Below are positions 1 through 7,564 of a DNA stretch of 38,787 bases, piece by piece; positions within the stretch are counted from its first letter, which is position 1; each line of letters starts with the position of its first letter. The notes beneath the pieces are model-generated. The model searched no databases, was not told the origin of the DNA, and saw only the letters and a program-made list of their open reading frames with translations. The translations under genes were made by a program, and so were the position numbers. Source of the stretch: Candidatus Wolfebacteria bacterium (GTDB taxonomy: Bacteria; Patescibacteriota; Minisyncoccia; Phycocordibacterales; GCA-2401445); NCBI GenBank assembly GCA_002401445.1, contig NVTD01000003.1:1-38787 (forward strand). Reading direction: 5' to 3'.

Positions 1-104
1 CAAACGGTCTATGGGCTCAAAAGAGTCGTTACGCCATTGCGGTTGAAAGTAGCTATATCCTCGTTATGGTAGTCATTATGATTGCGGCACACGCACTGTT
101 TTAA
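1..104 (+). CDS. C-terminal end of a membrane protein (partial)
   Basis: An open frame enters from the left edge (first full codon at base 3) and stops at TAA 102-104. The visible 33 residues end in a hydrophobic stretch (SSYILVMVVIMIAAHALF), which looks like a last membrane helix with a very short tail. An intrinsic terminator follows about 30 bp later, which supports a real gene end. The family cannot be recognised from this fragment. Confidence 0.55.
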   Translation, partial: NGLWAQKSRYAIAVESSYILVMVVIMIAAHALF

Positions 105-133
105 ATCCGTAGCAAGATAAACCTATATATTAC

Positions 134-164
134 AAAACCCCGCAGTACACGCGGGGTTTTGTTT
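134..164 (+). terminator. Intrinsic terminator after the partial membrane gene
   Basis: AAAACCCCGC at 134-143 pairs with GCGGGGTTTT at 151-160 around a 7-nt loop, followed by a T-rich run. The T-run leads directly into the TTGACA -35 box of the next gene. Confidence 0.85.
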
Positions 165-190
165 GACAAATGGGCAGAAATTGTTAAAGT
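163..190 (+). promoter_or_regulatory. Sigma70-type promoter of the gene at 276
   Basis: TTGACA at 163-168, a 16-bp spacer, and TAAAGT at 185-190. The -35 box overlaps the end of the preceding terminator's T-run. The predicted leader is about 80 nt. Confidence 0.65.
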
Positions 191-275
191 ACGTCTAGAA
201 AATAGATCACTCGAGCATGAGTGTGTTCGATACAAATGATCTAGTCAAGTGGACATAAAACACAAAAAAAACGAA

Positions 276-644
276 ATGAGTGATTCACTAACAGAAAACG
301 TAGCCCGGCTATACCGTGCAGGTTCAGAACATTCACAACAAACCAAGAAACTTCGTAAGGCAGTTGACCAACTACTCAGTTGGATTAAGGATAATGTTCC
401 GCTAGGATTTCAACTGCCAATCGGACAAATATTCCCAAGTGGAGAATTTGTGTTTACCTGTCCCACAAGCACCCACGAAATAAAAATAACAATAGGAGAG
501 GAGCATCTATTGCTCGATCTACAGTCATTCTCAGGAATAATCGCTTATGGATTTCTAGATGAATTGAGTGACTCACTAGAAGAGAGCGCTGGAAGTCTCG
601 AATCTACCTCCAACACAATCGAATCTTTTCTTTCAACGAGGTAG
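276..644 (+). CDS. Hypothetical protein, 122 aa
   Basis: No family recognised. The protein starts MSDSLTENVARLYRAGSEHSQQ, is soluble, and has an acidic, serine-rich C-terminus (DELSDSLEESAGSLESTSNTIES) that probably forms a short amphipathic helix or stays disordered. I prefer the ATG at 276 over the in-frame GTG at 249 because neither has a Shine-Dalgarno sequence and ATG is the stronger start. With the GTG the protein would be 131 aa. It has its own promoter (163-190) and terminator (681-710), so it is a single-gene transcription unit in a run of similar small unknown genes. Confidence 0.6.
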   Translation: MSDSLTENVARLYRAGSEHSQQTKKLRKAVDQLLSWIKDNVPLGFQLPIGQIFPSGEFVFTCPTSTHEIKITIGEEHLLLDLQSFSGIIAYGFLDELSDSLEESAGSLESTSNTIESFLSTR

Positions 645-680
645 GTACCAGAAAGCCAGCCTCAATATCTCAACATAAAA

Positions 681-710
681 CCGCCCTACATAAGGGCGGC
701 TTTTTTCTTT
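681..710 (+). terminator. Intrinsic terminator
   Basis: CCGCCC at 681-686 pairs with GGGCGG at 694-699 and is followed by TTTTTTCTTT. It closes the gene at 276-644. Confidence 0.85.
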
Positions 711-747
711 CCATCTTGACTTTCTGTTATAGTGTGCTTTTATATAC

Positions 748-1023
748 ATGGCTCATGTAAATAAACAAATCAAAACGGAGAAACATATTGTGCACATACT
801 CATAGGTCCAGGAATTTTTCACATTGTCGAAGTTAATGAACTTCCACAAGATCGAGATGAATTACCTCTAGCAAGCGCCCTGCTCACCAAGGGTGTATAT
901 CAAGTCAACCAAAAAGGCACCCAGGAATGGGGTGGCGAAACTTACAATTATTTTACACACACCCGAATCGGTGATGTACCCTCAGGTACAAAAACACTCC
1001 CAATAGCGGTCATGAACGTTTAG
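748..1023 (+). CDS. Hypothetical protein, 91 aa
   Basis: No family recognised. It is a small soluble protein with a predicted beta-rich core (HIVHILIGPGIFHIVEV) and a conserved-looking ending (GDVPSGTKTLPIAVMNV). It starts at ATG 748, shortly after a TATAGT box at 728-733, so its leader would be only a few bases. It ends just before a bidirectional terminator shared with the convergent typA gene. Confidence 0.6.
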   Translation: MAHVNKQIKTEKHIVHILIGPGIFHIVEVNELPQDRDELPLASALLTKGVYQVNQKGTQEWGGETYNYFTHTRIGDVPSGTKTLPIAVMNV

Positions 1024-1040
1024 CATCGCCTAATTTCAAA

Positions 1041-1071
1041 AAAACCGAAAGCATTTGCTTTCGGTTTTTTT
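1041..1071. terminator. Bidirectional terminator between a convergent gene pair
   Basis: AAAACCGAAAGC at 1041-1052 pairs with GCTTTCGGTTTT at 1057-1068 around a 4-nt loop, with A-run and T-run on the two sides. It serves the gene at 748-1023 (plus) and the gene ending at 1073 (minus). Confidence 0.85.
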
Positions 1072-1072
1072 C

Positions 1073-2857
1073 TTACCTCTTCGACTTTACTCTATCATTC
1101 TCCTTCAAAAATTGCTTTCTCAATCGAACAGCATCCGGTGTAATTTCTACATACTCATCACTCCCCATAAATCCGAATGCTTTCTCAAGGGTCAGCTCTA
1201 GAGGTGGTGCAAGCTTAATAGTTTCATCAGTTCCAGACGCACGCATGTTTGTAAGTTGCTTTCCTTTTGTTGGATTAACCATCATTTCCTCCCCCTTTGA
1301 TGTATTTCCAACAACCATTCCTTCATATACTTGTACTCCGTGACCAACGTACAATGTTCCTCTATCCTGCAGATTTCCTAGTGAGAAACCAAGTACTTGT
1401 CCTGCTGCCATCGATACCATACTTCCTAGCTCTGTTTTTTGTACAGAACCAGCATATGGGCCAAAGTGACTAAATATAGATGTCAGAATACCTTCTCCTT
1501 TAGTATCAATGATAAATTCGTTTCGGTATCCAAGAAGCCCACGAGTCGGTACTTCAAAAGTGATTCTCACTTCCCCGTGTTCCTGAATCATATTTGTCAT
1601 TACTCCACGGCGCTTGCTTAGCTTTTCAATAACGGCACCAGAAAATTCGTCTGGGACCAAAACACTTACTTCTTCATATGGCTCAAGCTTCTTACCTTCT
1701 TCTTCCTTAAATATAACCTCTGGTTGAGATACCGCTAGTTCAAATCCTTCGCGTCGCATATTTTCAACCAGTACGGCAAGGTGTAGCTCTCCTCGCCCTG
1801 ATACTTTCATACGCAAGCTGTCCGCAAAATCAACACGAAGACCTACGTTTACTTCAAGCTCTTTCTCTAGTCGTTCACGGATTTGTCGTCCAGTCACATA
1901 CTTACCAACCTTTCCAGCAAATGGTGAGTCATTTACGAACATAAAGAGTGACACTGTGGGTTCATCAACAGCAATAGCAGGCAAAGACTCACCGTCTGCA
2001 TTTTCAAGAAGAGTCTGCCCAATGAAAATTTCTGGTAGTCCTGCGATCATAACAATATCTCCTGCATGCGCCTCACTAACTTCTTTTCGATTAAGACCTT
2101 CAAATGTGAACAATTTTGAAACCTTTCCTTTAAATTCCTTACCAGCCGAATCTTTTACAACGATCTCTTGTTTCTCTTTAATTACTCCATCATATATACG
2201 TGCGATTCCCATTCGTCCAAGGAAATTGTCATACGCAAGGTTGAACACCTGTGCTTGAAGTGGCTTTTCTTTCTTCTCATCTCCAGAAACTGCTGGAACT
2301 TTCTCAAGAATAGTATCAAGTATAGGTGTAAGGTCCACAGCGTTGTCTTCCATTTTTCGCTTTGCAATACCATCACGTCCAACTGCATAAAGAGTTGTAA
2401 AATCAAGTTGTTCATCTGTTGCTCCGAGGTTAAGAAACAACTCATACACAGCTTCCTCTGCCATATCAACGTCAGCTGCTGGCTTGTCTATTTTATTTAA
2501 AACAAGGATTGGCTTGAGACCCAATTCAAGCGATTTCTTTACAACAAATTTTGTCTGTGGCATTGGACCTTCAGCTGCATCCACTATCAAAAGAACTGAA
2601 TCGATAGATCGTAGTACTCGTTCAACCTCAGATCCAAAGTCAGCATGCCCAGGAGTATCAAGAATATTTATCTTTGTGTCTTTGTAGAAAATGCTAGTAT
2701 TCTTTGCATAGATAGTAATCCCTCGCTCTTTTTCGATAGCATCGGAATCCATAGAAACACCCTCCTTTCCAGCTCCAGTTTGCGCCAAAAAAGCATCGGT
2801 AAGCGTAGTCTTACCGTGGTCAACGTGTGCGATTATTGCTATGTTTCGTATTTCCAT
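1073..2857 (-). CDS. typA: Ribosome-associated GTPase TypA/BipA
   Basis: A translational GTPase of the EF-G/LepA superfamily that acts on ribosomes under stress and during 50S assembly. Clear G-domain motifs are visible: AHVDHGKTT near residues 10-18 (P-loop), RGITI at 45-49 (switch I), DTPGHADF at 67-74 and NKID at 121-124. Domains II, III and V and the BipA-specific C-terminal domain follow, including SGRGELHLAVLVENMRREG and ATGTDE-like (SGTDETIKL) segments. At 594 aa it is close to the usual 600 aa. It is transcribed alone on the minus strand from a TTGCAT-N17-TATAGT promoter (2901-2929). The leader (2858-2894) contains a small CCGC/GCGG hairpin followed by six Ts, which may be a weak attenuator. 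Confidence 0.96.
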   Translation of the reverse strand: MEIRNIAIIAHVDHGKTTLTDAFLAQTGAGKEGVSMDSDAIEKERGITIYAKNTSIFYKDTKINILDTPGHADFGSEVERVLRSIDSVLLIVDAAEGPMPQTKFVVKKSLELGLKPILVLNKIDKPAADVDMAEEAVYELFLNLGATDEQLDFTTLYAVGRDGIAKRKMEDNAVDLTPILDTILEKVPAVSGDEKKEKPLQAQVFNLAYDNFLGRMGIARIYDGVIKEKQEIVVKDSAGKEFKGKVSKLFTFEGLNRKEVSEAHAGDIVMIAGLPEIFIGQTLLENADGESLPAIAVDEPTVSLFMFVNDSPFAGKVGKYVTGRQIRERLEKELEVNVGLRVDFADSLRMKVSGRGELHLAVLVENMRREGFELAVSQPEVIFKEEEGKKLEPYEEVSVLVPDEFSGAVIEKLSKRRGVMTNMIQEHGEVRITFEVPTRGLLGYRNEFIIDTKGEGILTSIFSHFGPYAGSVQKTELGSMVSMAAGQVLGFSLGNLQDRGTLYVGHGVQVYEGMVVGNTSKGEEMMVNPTKGKQLTNMRASGTDETIKLAPPLELTLEKAFGFMGSDEYVEITPDAVRLRKQFLKENDRVKSKR

Positions 2858-2900
2858 AATGTTTCCAACAAAAAATCCGCGTCTGCGGTATTAAGGTAAT

Positions 2901-2929
2901 ACTATACATTAAATAATCATGTCATGCAA
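2901..2929 (-). promoter_or_regulatory. Promoter of typA
   Basis: On the minus strand, TTGCAT (2929-2924), a 17-bp spacer and TATAGT (2906-2901). Transcription would start about 35-40 bp upstream of the typA ATG. Confidence 0.6.
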
Positions 2930-3007
2930 GACCATATGCAATATGCTATCATCTCTTCAGAGATAGATTTATAGTTACAGATATAAACCCGAACCAAAGG
3001 TAAAATA

Positions 3008-3475
3008 ATGAATTCAGATGGTGACACGATATACAGATATGCAGCTCGAATGATGGAAGGACATGATTTGAACACTGCAACTGACGACATGCTTACAGTG
3101 GTTGAAATACTCGAGAAATCGGGCTACATCATACCAAATAAATCAAAAAATGGATTTATTGGTAGGGCCATAGAACCACAGGAAAATGTACACGGGGAAT
3201 ACTCTACGAAAGAAATCCTTATCTCAATACAAATTCTACTCGGCTTATCCCATGTACGAGGACTCGCAAGTCCTGGGTGGGTAGCTGCATATCTCAACCA
3301 TGAAGTGCCCGACATAATGGGAAGGGCTATGCACAACAATCTGATACGGGAAGCTCTTGTCGCAAGTCTTAAAGAACTTGGCTCACCTCAGAGTAAAAAC
3401 ATTGTAGATGATAAAACTCTCGAAAAATGCCTTCGCGCACTTGCAGTGGAAGAGCCAGCTAAACAAGGTAAATAA
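3008..3475 (+). CDS. Hypothetical protein, 155 aa
   Basis: No family recognised. It appears to be a soluble, mostly alpha-helical protein (MNSDGDTIYRYAARMMEG at the start, a basic KQGK end). The start ATG at 3008 has a weak Shine-Dalgarno-like AAAGG about 8 bp upstream. A strong terminator follows at 3489-3522, so it is transcribed as a single gene, divergent from typA. Confidence 0.65.
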   Translation: MNSDGDTIYRYAARMMEGHDLNTATDDMLTVVEILEKSGYIIPNKSKNGFIGRAIEPQENVHGEYSTKEILISIQILLGLSHVRGLASPGWVAAYLNHEVPDIMGRAMHNNLIREALVASLKELGSPQSKNIVDDKTLEKCLRALAVEEPAKQGK

Positions 3476-3488
3476 TACAAAAGATTTC

Positions 3489-3525
3489 ACACCCGCGAGC
3501 AGCAAGCTCGCGGGTGGTTTTATTT
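3489..3525 (+). terminator. Intrinsic terminator
   Basis: ACCCGCGAGC at 3491-3500 pairs with GCTCGCGGGT at 3506-3515 around a 5-nt loop, followed by GGTTTTATTTT. Confidence 0.85.
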
Positions 3526-3543
3526 TCCTCCCCTCATACTTGC

Positions 3544-3549
3544 TATACT
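3544..3549 (+). promoter_or_regulatory. Extended -10 box for a leaderless DUF1801 gene
   Basis: TG-C-TATACT ends 6 bp before the ATG at 3556. The expected transcription start therefore falls on or next to the start codon. There is no good -35 box and no Shine-Dalgarno sequence. Confidence 0.55.
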
Positions 3550-3555
3550 AGTGTT

Positions 3556-3993
3556 ATGGCCAAGGCGAAACTTAAAACAACAAAAAATAAGGCGAGTGTT
3601 GCAGAATTTCTGAATGGTATTACAGATCCCGAAAAGAAGCGCGATGCAAAGAAGGTCCTCGCTCTTATGAAAGAAGTCACTAAAGAAAAACCTATGATGT
3701 GGGGTGAGAATATTGTTGGATTTGGCGAGTACCACTATAAATACGCAAGCGGTCGCGAAGGTGATTTTCTCATGACAGGATTCGCACCACGTGCTCATGG
3801 TCTCTCTATATATATTATGCCGGGGTATACATTTCCTGAACAACAAAAACTTTTAAAGAAGCTTGGCCCACACACTATAGGAAAATCATGTCTCCTTATT
3901 AAACATCTTAATGATATTCATTTACCAACACTAAAAAAGATTATCGAAAAAGGTTATCGAGATATTAGCAACACGCCATACGTGCAGACATAA
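3556..3993 (+). CDS. DUF1801 (YdhG-like) domain protein
   Basis: The central segment MMWGENIVGFGEYHYKYASG plus REGDFLMTGFAPRAHGLSIYIMPG matches the DUF1801 family signature (WG..IVGFG.YHY.Y.SG.EGD...GFSPRK..LTLYIMPG), which belongs to the YdhG/YjbR-like fold. Members are small cytoplasmic proteins of uncertain role. The N-terminus is a lysine-rich helix. I chose the ATG at 3556 (145 aa) rather than an in-frame upstream start at 3514, because that start lies inside the preceding terminator and upstream of the -10 box at 3544-3549. Confidence 0.85.
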   Translation: MAKAKLKTTKNKASVAEFLNGITDPEKKRDAKKVLALMKEVTKEKPMMWGENIVGFGEYHYKYASGREGDFLMTGFAPRAHGLSIYIMPGYTFPEQQKLLKKLGPHTIGKSCLLIKHLNDIHLPTLKKIIEKGYRDISNTPYVQT

Positions 3994-4096
3994 TCTCAGA
4001 TATATACAAAATAATTATGGTCTACAAACATGCTATTATTTTAATAGATTTATTTAAATACCCACACCATACACAGACCCTCAACAAAAGAGAACT

Positions 4097-4363
4097 ATGT
4101 TTTTTGATAAAGAATGTACCAAACCTGCCGCCATTCAACCTGGTGATGAGGTGCAAATAGATGTAGACACTGGCACCATCCGTATTTTGCACGAGCATAC
4201 AGAATTGTACTGGGCACGCAACAAAACAAAAATATCACTAGGAAAATCTATGATTATAAAATCATCACTGTCACATATCGACAAAATATGTAAGGCTAAC
4301 AATCTAAAATACAGGCAGATATTTGATCAGAACGCTAGTATTCTTCGCTACAAATTTCGATAG
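4097..4363 (+). CDS. Hypothetical protein, 88 aa
   Basis: No family recognised. It is a small, basic, soluble protein; the first half looks beta-rich (QPGDEVQIDVDTGTIRIL) and the second half is a helix with several lysines. ATG at 4097 has no clear Shine-Dalgarno sequence. The gene stands alone and ends before the terminator at 4393-4420. Confidence 0.55.
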   Translation: MFFDKECTKPAAIQPGDEVQIDVDTGTIRILHEHTELYWARNKTKISLGKSMIIKSSLSHIDKICKANNLKYRQIFDQNASILRYKFR

Positions 4364-4392
4364 AATCCCTGGCATAATTGATTGGATATTTA

Positions 4393-4420
4393 AAAGCACC
4401 CACTAGGGTGCTTTTTCTTT
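4393..4420 (+). terminator. Intrinsic terminator, AAGCACC type
   Basis: AAAGCACCC (4393-4401) and GGGTGCTTT (4406-4414) form a hairpin followed by TTCTTTT. Two further terminators at 4950 and 5957 use nearly the same stem. Confidence 0.85.
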
Positions 4421-4423
4421 TAC

Positions 4424-4451
4424 TTGACCCATAAGTAATCCGGAGTAAACT
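4424..4451 (+). promoter_or_regulatory. Promoter of the gene at 4476
   Basis: TTGACC (4424-4429), a 16-bp spacer and TAAACT (4446-4451). The -35 box sits a few bases after the preceding terminator. Confidence 0.6.
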
Positions 4452-4475
4452 GAGAAAGGAAAGGAAATTGCAAAA

Positions 4476-4931
4476 ATGAATATAGAACAAATAGAAGAAG
4501 ATATGCTTTTAGTCATTCTGACGTCTAATGCAAAAGTTGCTCACAGATTTGAAGGAATGATCCACCATATCGAAACCGTTCGGGATTTTAATCTAGATCC
4601 AGAGAAATTTTACGTAAAACTTGCAAAAGAGGTCCCTGTTCTCCCCCATATTGAAATTGAAATTATATTACCTAAAGTATGGGAGCACCAACATGAAAAT
4701 GAAATTCACTATCAACCCACACCTAACAGAGAAACTCACTTTGTTTGTATTCCAGCCAGAATTGAAAGTGCAAGACAAGCTCTAATAATGTTCAGAATCT
4801 GGTCGACTGGTACACTGTACACCATGGAAACCGGCAAGGATTTTACTGATCTTCTTAAGGCTTTGAGTGGAAACACAGATCAATTCTTTGAACATCTAAA
4901 AGACAAACATGGCATATCGATAGTAGTATAA
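4476..4931 (+). CDS. Hypothetical protein, 151 aa
   Basis: No family recognised. It is a soluble protein of mixed predicted structure (MLLVILTSNAKVAHRF at the start, then EIEIILPKVWEHQHE in the middle). The ATG at 4476 follows a purine-rich GGAAAGGAA stretch about 10 bp upstream that may act as a Shine-Dalgarno sequence. It has a private promoter (4424-4451) and terminator (4950-4976). Confidence 0.65.
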   Translation: MNIEQIEEDMLLVILTSNAKVAHRFEGMIHHIETVRDFNLDPEKFYVKLAKEVPVLPHIEIEIILPKVWEHQHENEIHYQPTPNRETHFVCIPARIESARQALIMFRIWSTGTLYTMETGKDFTDLLKALSGNTDQFFEHLKDKHGISIVV

Positions 4932-4949
4932 TACTCTCGACTAAAGTAC

Positions 4950-4977
4950 AAAGCACCTCTCCGGGTGCTTTTTCTTT
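4950..4977 (+). terminator. Intrinsic terminator, AAGCACC type, fused to the next promoter
   Basis: AAAGCACC (4950-4957) pairs with GGTGCTTT (4964-4971). The T-run TTTCTTT runs straight into the TTGACA -35 box at 4976. Confidence 0.85.
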
Positions 4978-5003
4978 GACATTGGCCAATAAAGTTGTAT
5001 AAT
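4976..5003 (+). promoter_or_regulatory. Near-consensus promoter of the IMPase-like gene
   Basis: TTGACA (4976-4981), a 16-bp spacer and TATAAT (4998-5003). It is one of the strongest promoters in the window. The leader is about 33 nt and contains ACGGAAAAGAAAG. Confidence 0.8.
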
Positions 5004-5042
5004 CAAATTAGACAAAAACAAACGGAAAAGAAAGACTGAACT

Positions 5043-5933
5043 ATGGAAAATGAAATAAATCTAGGAATATTAAACGGGCATGCTGCTGCACTTATATTTA
5101 AGGAATTAATGCGACGTGCCCTGGCGACAATACGCGGTCAACGTGCTATTTTTGAAACTACTCAAAAGGCAGATCGCTCTGGGGACATGACTGATGTATG
5201 CACTACTGCTGATACATTGGCACAGGAAATTTATAAGAAGGGTCTTCTTGAGTCCTTTCCAACATTCGGAATCATTGGTGAGGAAAATCTTCATGTTGAG
5301 CCGGCGAAAGGTGAAAACTCATATTTTACCGTTGATCCTCTTGACGGGACCAAAGCATTTACTCGACGTCAATCAACTGGCGTCGGAACTATGTTTTCGC
5401 TCGTGGTAGATGGAGAAATAATTTCTGCCTATGTTGGTGATGTGTTTACCAATGAAATATATGGTTATCGACCTGGATCAGATCATGTACATCGAATCAC
5501 TGATTTCAACGATGCTGAGAGATTGACACATGTTCGCCCTCATGACCCACTAAAAAGCCATATGCTCTTGCGAGATCCGTTGGATAAATATTCGGAATTA
5601 GCGCAAAACTTTGTACTTAGCAACTTCAAAAGTCACGAGGTTGGTGGCGGAAGTATCGGAATATGGATGGCACGTTTGTGGAAGCGAGAGGTTGCTTGTG
5701 TAATCATGCCTCCCGGAGGAGGAACACCATGGGATACAACTCCTATTGTTGGTATTTCACAAAAGCTTGGCTACGTGTTCTTGCGACCGAGTACAATCGA
5801 TCCAGGAAAATGGGAAGCATACGAGCCACCACTGTATACAGGAGAAGGAGATCGAAATCACGACACACTAATTGTGCACATAAATGATATGCGCTCGGTT
5901 GGACTTGGCGAGACTCTAGATGTCGCAGCATGA
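5043..5933 (+). CDS. Inositol monophosphatase / CysQ-fold phosphatase
   Basis: A Mg2+-dependent phosphatase of the IMPase / 3'(2'),5'-bisphosphate nucleotidase / FBPase superfamily. Metal-binding motifs are visible: GEE near 79-81, DPLDGT at 98-103, and PWD with Asp231 near the C-terminus. An upstream acidic motif (ADRSGDMTDVCTTAD) completes the site. Its length of 296 aa is normal. The substrate cannot be read from sequence: inositol-1-phosphate, PAP and histidinol phosphate are all possible. It is transcribed alone from a near-consensus promoter and ends in TGA, which is evidence that TGA is a stop in this genome. Confidence 0.85.
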   Translation: MENEINLGILNGHAAALIFKELMRRALATIRGQRAIFETTQKADRSGDMTDVCTTADTLAQEIYKKGLLESFPTFGIIGEENLHVEPAKGENSYFTVDPLDGTKAFTRRQSTGVGTMFSLVVDGEIISAYVGDVFTNEIYGYRPGSDHVHRITDFNDAERLTHVRPHDPLKSHMLLRDPLDKYSELAQNFVLSNFKSHEVGGGSIGIWMARLWKREVACVIMPPGGGTPWDTTPIVGISQKLGYVFLRPSTIDPGKWEAYEPPLYTGEGDRNHDTLIVHINDMRSVGLGETLDVAA

Positions 5934-5956
5934 TAAATATATATAGTATTCACTAC

Positions 5957-5985
5957 AAGCACCCCAACTCGGGTGCTTTTTTCTT
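5957..5985 (+). terminator. Intrinsic terminator, AAGCACC type
   Basis: AAGCACCC (5957-5964) pairs with GGGTGCTT (5971-5978), then TTTTCTTT. Its end touches the stop codon of the convergent metallopeptidase gene. Confidence 0.85.
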
Positions 5986-6560
5986 TACCTCATCACATAC
6001 TTCGACAACCTCTCCTCCCTCTCTTCATAATCAGGTAAAATACTCTCTACCAAATCCCAGAATTTCTTTCCGTGGTTCATTTCTTTCAAATGGCACAATT
6101 CGTGCACGACTATATAGTCAACTAAATCTCTCGGTAGGAAAACAAGCTTTAAATTGAAATTCAAATTCTTTTTTGTAGAGCAACTCCCCCACTGGCTTTT
6201 CATTACTTTTATATTAATATCCCCGTAATAGAAATCGTGCGATTTACTAAAGTACATAACTCTCTCTTCCAACAGCACTCTCGCTTCCTCAACATAAAAC
6301 TTTCTATTATGTTTAGTAATAGCTTGCAACGTAATAGCCGGCTTTGCAACTATTTTCTGTAATTGCCTATCAATCCAATCACGTTGTTGTTGTACCAAGC
6401 GTGTTGCTGCAAGAACCGTACGAAACCACGGAATAGTAGCGACCAAACGCCCATCTGGATAAAGTGTGAGACTTGATCGTTTTGCACGCTTGCTCTTGCG
6501 AATCTCGTATTCAGCAAGTGTTCCTGACCGTAATTGAATTGTTCGTACTTCGTTAGACAT
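5985..6560 (-). CDS. YgjP-like (DUF45) zinc metallopeptidase
   Basis: A putative zinc metallopeptidase of the YgjP/DUF45 family (SprT/M48-like clan). The metal site HELCHLKEMNH is visible, with His153, Glu154 and His157 in the HExxH core and His163 as third ligand. The family landmarks WGSCS (124-128), NLKLVFLPRDLVDYIVVHELCHL and FWDLVESILPDYEE are also present. At 191 aa it is slightly shorter than E. coli YgjP-type proteins. It is cytoplasmic, with no signal peptide. The physiological substrate of this family is not established. It lies downstream of the MazF-like gene but has a 100-bp gap and a small hairpin in front of it. Confidence 0.9.
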   Translation of the reverse strand: MSNEVRTIQLRSGTLAEYEIRKSKRAKRSSLTLYPDGRLVATIPWFRTVLAATRLVQQQRDWIDRQLQKIVAKPAITLQAITKHNRKFYVEEARVLLEERVMYFSKSHDFYYGDINIKVMKSQWGSCSTKKNLNFNLKLVFLPRDLVDYIVVHELCHLKEMNHGKKFWDLVESILPDYEEREERLSKYVMR

Positions 6561-6654
6561 TATTGTTTAGAAAATTACTTGACATCTTTTATTTATCTTA
6601 ATAATATTTAAATACAAATGGCTTCGGCCCTCCTCTCTTTTTGAGAGGTATAAA

Positions 6655-6690
6655 CCCAAAAGCTCATGCAATTAATTGCATGAGTTTTTG
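6655..6690 (-). terminator. Hairpin overlapping the end of the MazF-like gene
   Basis: CTCATGCAAT and ATTGCATGAG form a perfect inverted repeat centred near 6673. It includes the stop codon of the gene at 6664. A second hairpin, CCTCTC/GAGAGG (6633-6649), lies just downstream on the minus strand. Both could terminate the EVE/MazF-like operon. Confidence 0.5.
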
Positions 6691-6999
6691 TTTTAAACCA
6701 TCGAAATCCTTTTTTGAAACCATACCACTCTTGTAGGAAAATCTCTTCCCATCTATCAATCTAATCTGAGAAAGTATTGCAGTACTTGATTGACTCTTGG
6801 AATATTGAAATTGATTATTAAATTTCTTAACAACTACGACTGGTCGTAGATATGTATCACCGTCTCCATCCTGTTCAAATCCAATATTTGTACCAAGAGA
6901 GCAAAACCAAACTTCCCGGATATGAAAATACGGACGTTCCTTATCGGCGTGTATTTGTGACTTAACGTCAGTCCACTGTAGAAGATTTTTACTATTCAT
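6664..6999 (-). CDS. Internally shortened MazF/PemK-like toxin
   Basis: Two blocks match the PemK/MazF endoribonuclease family as seen in CPR genomes: an N-terminal block REVWFCSLGTNIGFEQDGDG followed by YLRPVVVVKKFNN, and a C-terminal block STAILSQIRLIDGKRFSYK followed by SGMVSKKDF. From memory of the family, about 30-50 residues (the loop with the IPLS/LTS strand and following strands) normally lie between them, giving about 160-170 aa. Here they are joined by only QFQYSKSQS, and the protein is 111 aa. This points to an in-frame internal deletion, and activity is doubtful. No antitoxin gene is adjacent. It is separated by 1 bp from the upstream EVE gene, so the two are co-transcribed. Confidence 0.75.
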   Translation of the reverse strand: MNSKNLLQWTDVKSQIHADKERPYFHIREVWFCSLGTNIGFEQDGDGDTYLRPVVVVKKFNNQFQYSKSQSSTAILSQIRLIDGKRFSYKSGMVSKKDFDGLKQKLMQLIA

Positions 7000-7000
7000 A

Positions 7001-7456
7001 TTATTTCAACAATGTCTCTAGATATTTTCCATACTTCTCTTCAATAGGCATTACCGACAGCCTTTGGCCACGTTGTAACAATCGCATTCCTTGTAATTTT
7101 TTATCACTCTTTAATTCAGTAAGTGTTACGGGTGCTTTGTATTTTTTTACAAATTGTATATCCACCAAAAACCACGTTGGATTACCTTTTTTTGATTTTG
7201 GATCAAAGTGCGAATCATTCTTGTCGAAAGCAGTTATATCAGGATGTGACTCCCTACAAACCGCGGCTAACCCAACGATTGCCGGTGGGTTCGCATTGGA
7301 GTGATAGAAGAACACTTTGTCTCCGACACGCATATCATCTCGCATAAAATTGCGCGCTTGATAATTACGTACACCGTCCCACGATGCTTTCTTCTCGCTT
7401 GCCAAATCATCGATTGAATAATCGTTGGGTTCGCTTTTCATAAGCCAGTAGTTCAT
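7001..7456 (-). CDS. EVE domain protein
   Basis: A PUA-like EVE-domain protein (THYN1 family), expected to bind modified bases in DNA or RNA. Family landmarks are the start NYWLMKSEPNDYSIDDL, WDGVRNYQARNFMRDDMRVGDKVFFYHSN, and the central PTWFLVDIQFVKKY. At 151 aa it is a stand-alone domain of normal size. Starting at ATG 7456, it lies 6 bp downstream of an extended -10 box (7468-7463), so the mRNA is probably leaderless. The MazF-like gene follows after 1 bp. EVE proteins are often found near defence or toxin genes, but this context alone does not prove a role here. Confidence 0.92.
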   Translation of the reverse strand: MNYWLMKSEPNDYSIDDLASEKKASWDGVRNYQARNFMRDDMRVGDKVFFYHSNANPPAIVGLAAVCRESHPDITAFDKNDSHFDPKSKKGNPTWFLVDIQFVKKYKAPVTLTELKSDKKLQGMRLLQRGQRLSVMPIEEKYGKYLETLLK

Positions 7457-7462
7457 ACAGAC

Positions 7463-7468
7463 AGTATA
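7463..7468 (-). promoter_or_regulatory. Extended -10 box of a leaderless EVE gene
   Basis: On the minus strand TG-A-TATACT ends exactly 6 bp before the ATG at 7456. No convincing -35 box is visible. Confidence 0.55.
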
Positions 7469-7564
7469 TCAATTCTGTAGACTGAATATACAGATTGACA
7501 ATACATACAATAGGTAGTAACTTGCAATAAGTTCTAGACAAGATCGTAAACCTTGAAAGGAAAT

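Noticed and set aside
5931-5933. UGA read as glycine (code 25)
   Set aside because: Several conserved genes end at TGA where their families normally end, so TGA is a stop in this genome.
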